A stretch of 13,818 nt of DNA, from positions 1 through 13,818 of the forward strand of contig DISL01000121.1 in assembly GCA_002421845.1 (NCBI GenBank), written 5' to 3'. Shown here piece after piece: positions 13,437-13,818 of this stretch (its first letter is position 1; each line of letters starts with the position of its first letter). The notes below the pieces were generated by a model. It made no database searches. It saw only the letters and a list, made by a program, of their open reading frames with translations, and had not been told where the DNA came from. The stretch comes from Epsilonproteobacteria bacterium UBA6211 (GTDB lineage Bacteria > Campylobacterota > Campylobacteria > Campylobacterales > Arcobacteraceae). The position numbers were made by a program, and so were the translations under genes.

Positions 13437-13818
13437 CAGAGATAATAGCAATAGCAAATCAAAAAGGCGGTGTGGGAAAAACTACTACTGCGGTTAATTT
13501 AAGTGCGGCGTTGGCATTAAAAGGGAAAAAAGTGCTTCTTATAGATGCAGACCCACAAGCAAATGCCACTACAAGTTTGGGCTTTCATAGAGATACATAC
13601 GAATATAATATTTACCACGTTATGCTTGGAACAAAAGAATTATCAGAAATATTGCTTGATACGGAAATAGAAAATCTTAAAGTAGCACCTTCTAATATCG
13701 GTCTTGTAGGTATAGAAAAAGAATTTTACAAAGAACTAAAAGATAGAGAACTAATCTTAAAAAGAAAAATAGATTCCATAAAATCAGAGTTTGACTATGT
13801 AATCATAGATTCACCTCC
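13433..13818 (+). CDS. parA: ParA/Soj chromosome-partitioning ATPase, 5' part
   Basis: The first 128 codons of a ParA-type ATPase, cut by the right edge. The N-terminus runs directly into the deviant Walker A motif KGGVGKTTT (11-19, signature Lys11), followed by IDADPQANAT (37-46) and a Walker B-type IIDSP at the edge. The lack of an N-terminal DNA-binding domain and the neighbours indicate the chromosomal Soj type rather than a plasmid ParA or MinD. ATG 13433 overlaps the birA stop as ATGA. The only purine-rich site, AAAAGG at 13414-13419, is 13 bases away, so start-up probably depends on birA translation. A parB gene is expected next, outside the window. No parS palindrome was noticed here. 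Confidence 0.95.
   Translation, partial: MTEIIAIANQKGGVGKTTTAVNLSAALALKGKKVLLIDADPQANATTSLGFHRDTYEYNIYHVMLGTKELSEILLDTEIENLKVAPSNIGLVGIEKEFYKELKDRELILKRKIDSIKSEFDYVIIDSP

Noticed and set aside
13433..13818. parA as part of a plasmid partition cassette or integrated element
   Set aside because: It overlaps birA in a conserved housekeeping run, base composition does not change, and there is no replication gene, repeat array or integrase nearby.

Overview
The window is a low-GC, gene-dense bacterial chromosome segment. It most likely comes from a member of the Campylobacterota (formerly Epsilonproteobacteria). Two blocks match gene orders I recall from Campylobacter jejuni: aroC-rnc-rnhA-TPR protein facing dnaG (Cj1634c to Cj1638), and rplU-rpmA-obgE-proB-fmt-birA-parA (Cj0094 to Cj0100). 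The helical-shape peptidoglycan carboxypeptidase Pgp2/Csd6, a Csd3-type M23 peptidase, a BirA without a DNA-binding domain and a ProB without a PUA domain all fit this phylum. The genus cannot be fixed from the sequence; a free-living relative such as the Sulfurimonas/Arcobacter side of the phylum is only a guess.

Layout. Positions 1-27 hold the 5' end of a tRNA (minus) behind a perfect consensus promoter. Positions 122-2676 (minus) carry an M23 peptidase gene followed by the Mg2+ channel gene mgtE. Diverging from it is pgp2 (2811-3791, plus), which ends in a hairpin shared with the tail of aroC. Positions 3818-7063 (minus) form one tight operon in transcription order: a membrane-anchored TPR/zinc-ribbon protein, rnhA, rnc, aroC. 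Only 39 bases separate it from the divergent dnaG (7103, plus), followed by ridA. Next come rplU-rpmA with their own promoter and a strong terminator (9888-9937). Then obgE-proB-fmt-birA-parA run with short gaps or overlaps to the right edge, where parA is cut.

Functionally the content is housekeeping: Mg2+ uptake, cell-wall trimming, the last step of chorismate synthesis, RNA processing, primer synthesis, imine detoxification, ribosomal proteins, ribosome-assembly GTPase, proline synthesis, initiator-tRNA formylation, biotin attachment and chromosome partitioning. I see no phage, insertion sequence, CRISPR array, toxin-antitoxin pair or defence island, and no non-coding stretch longer than about 150 bases. 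No new multi-gene system is evident.

The points most worth checking are: a LapB-like architecture in the TPR protein; a symmetric -10 element that appears to serve dnaG (predicted leaderless) and the opposite operon 18 bp apart; an 11-bp phased repeat upstream of rplU; the pairing of two cell-shape hydrolase genes; and unusually frequent TTG start codons.
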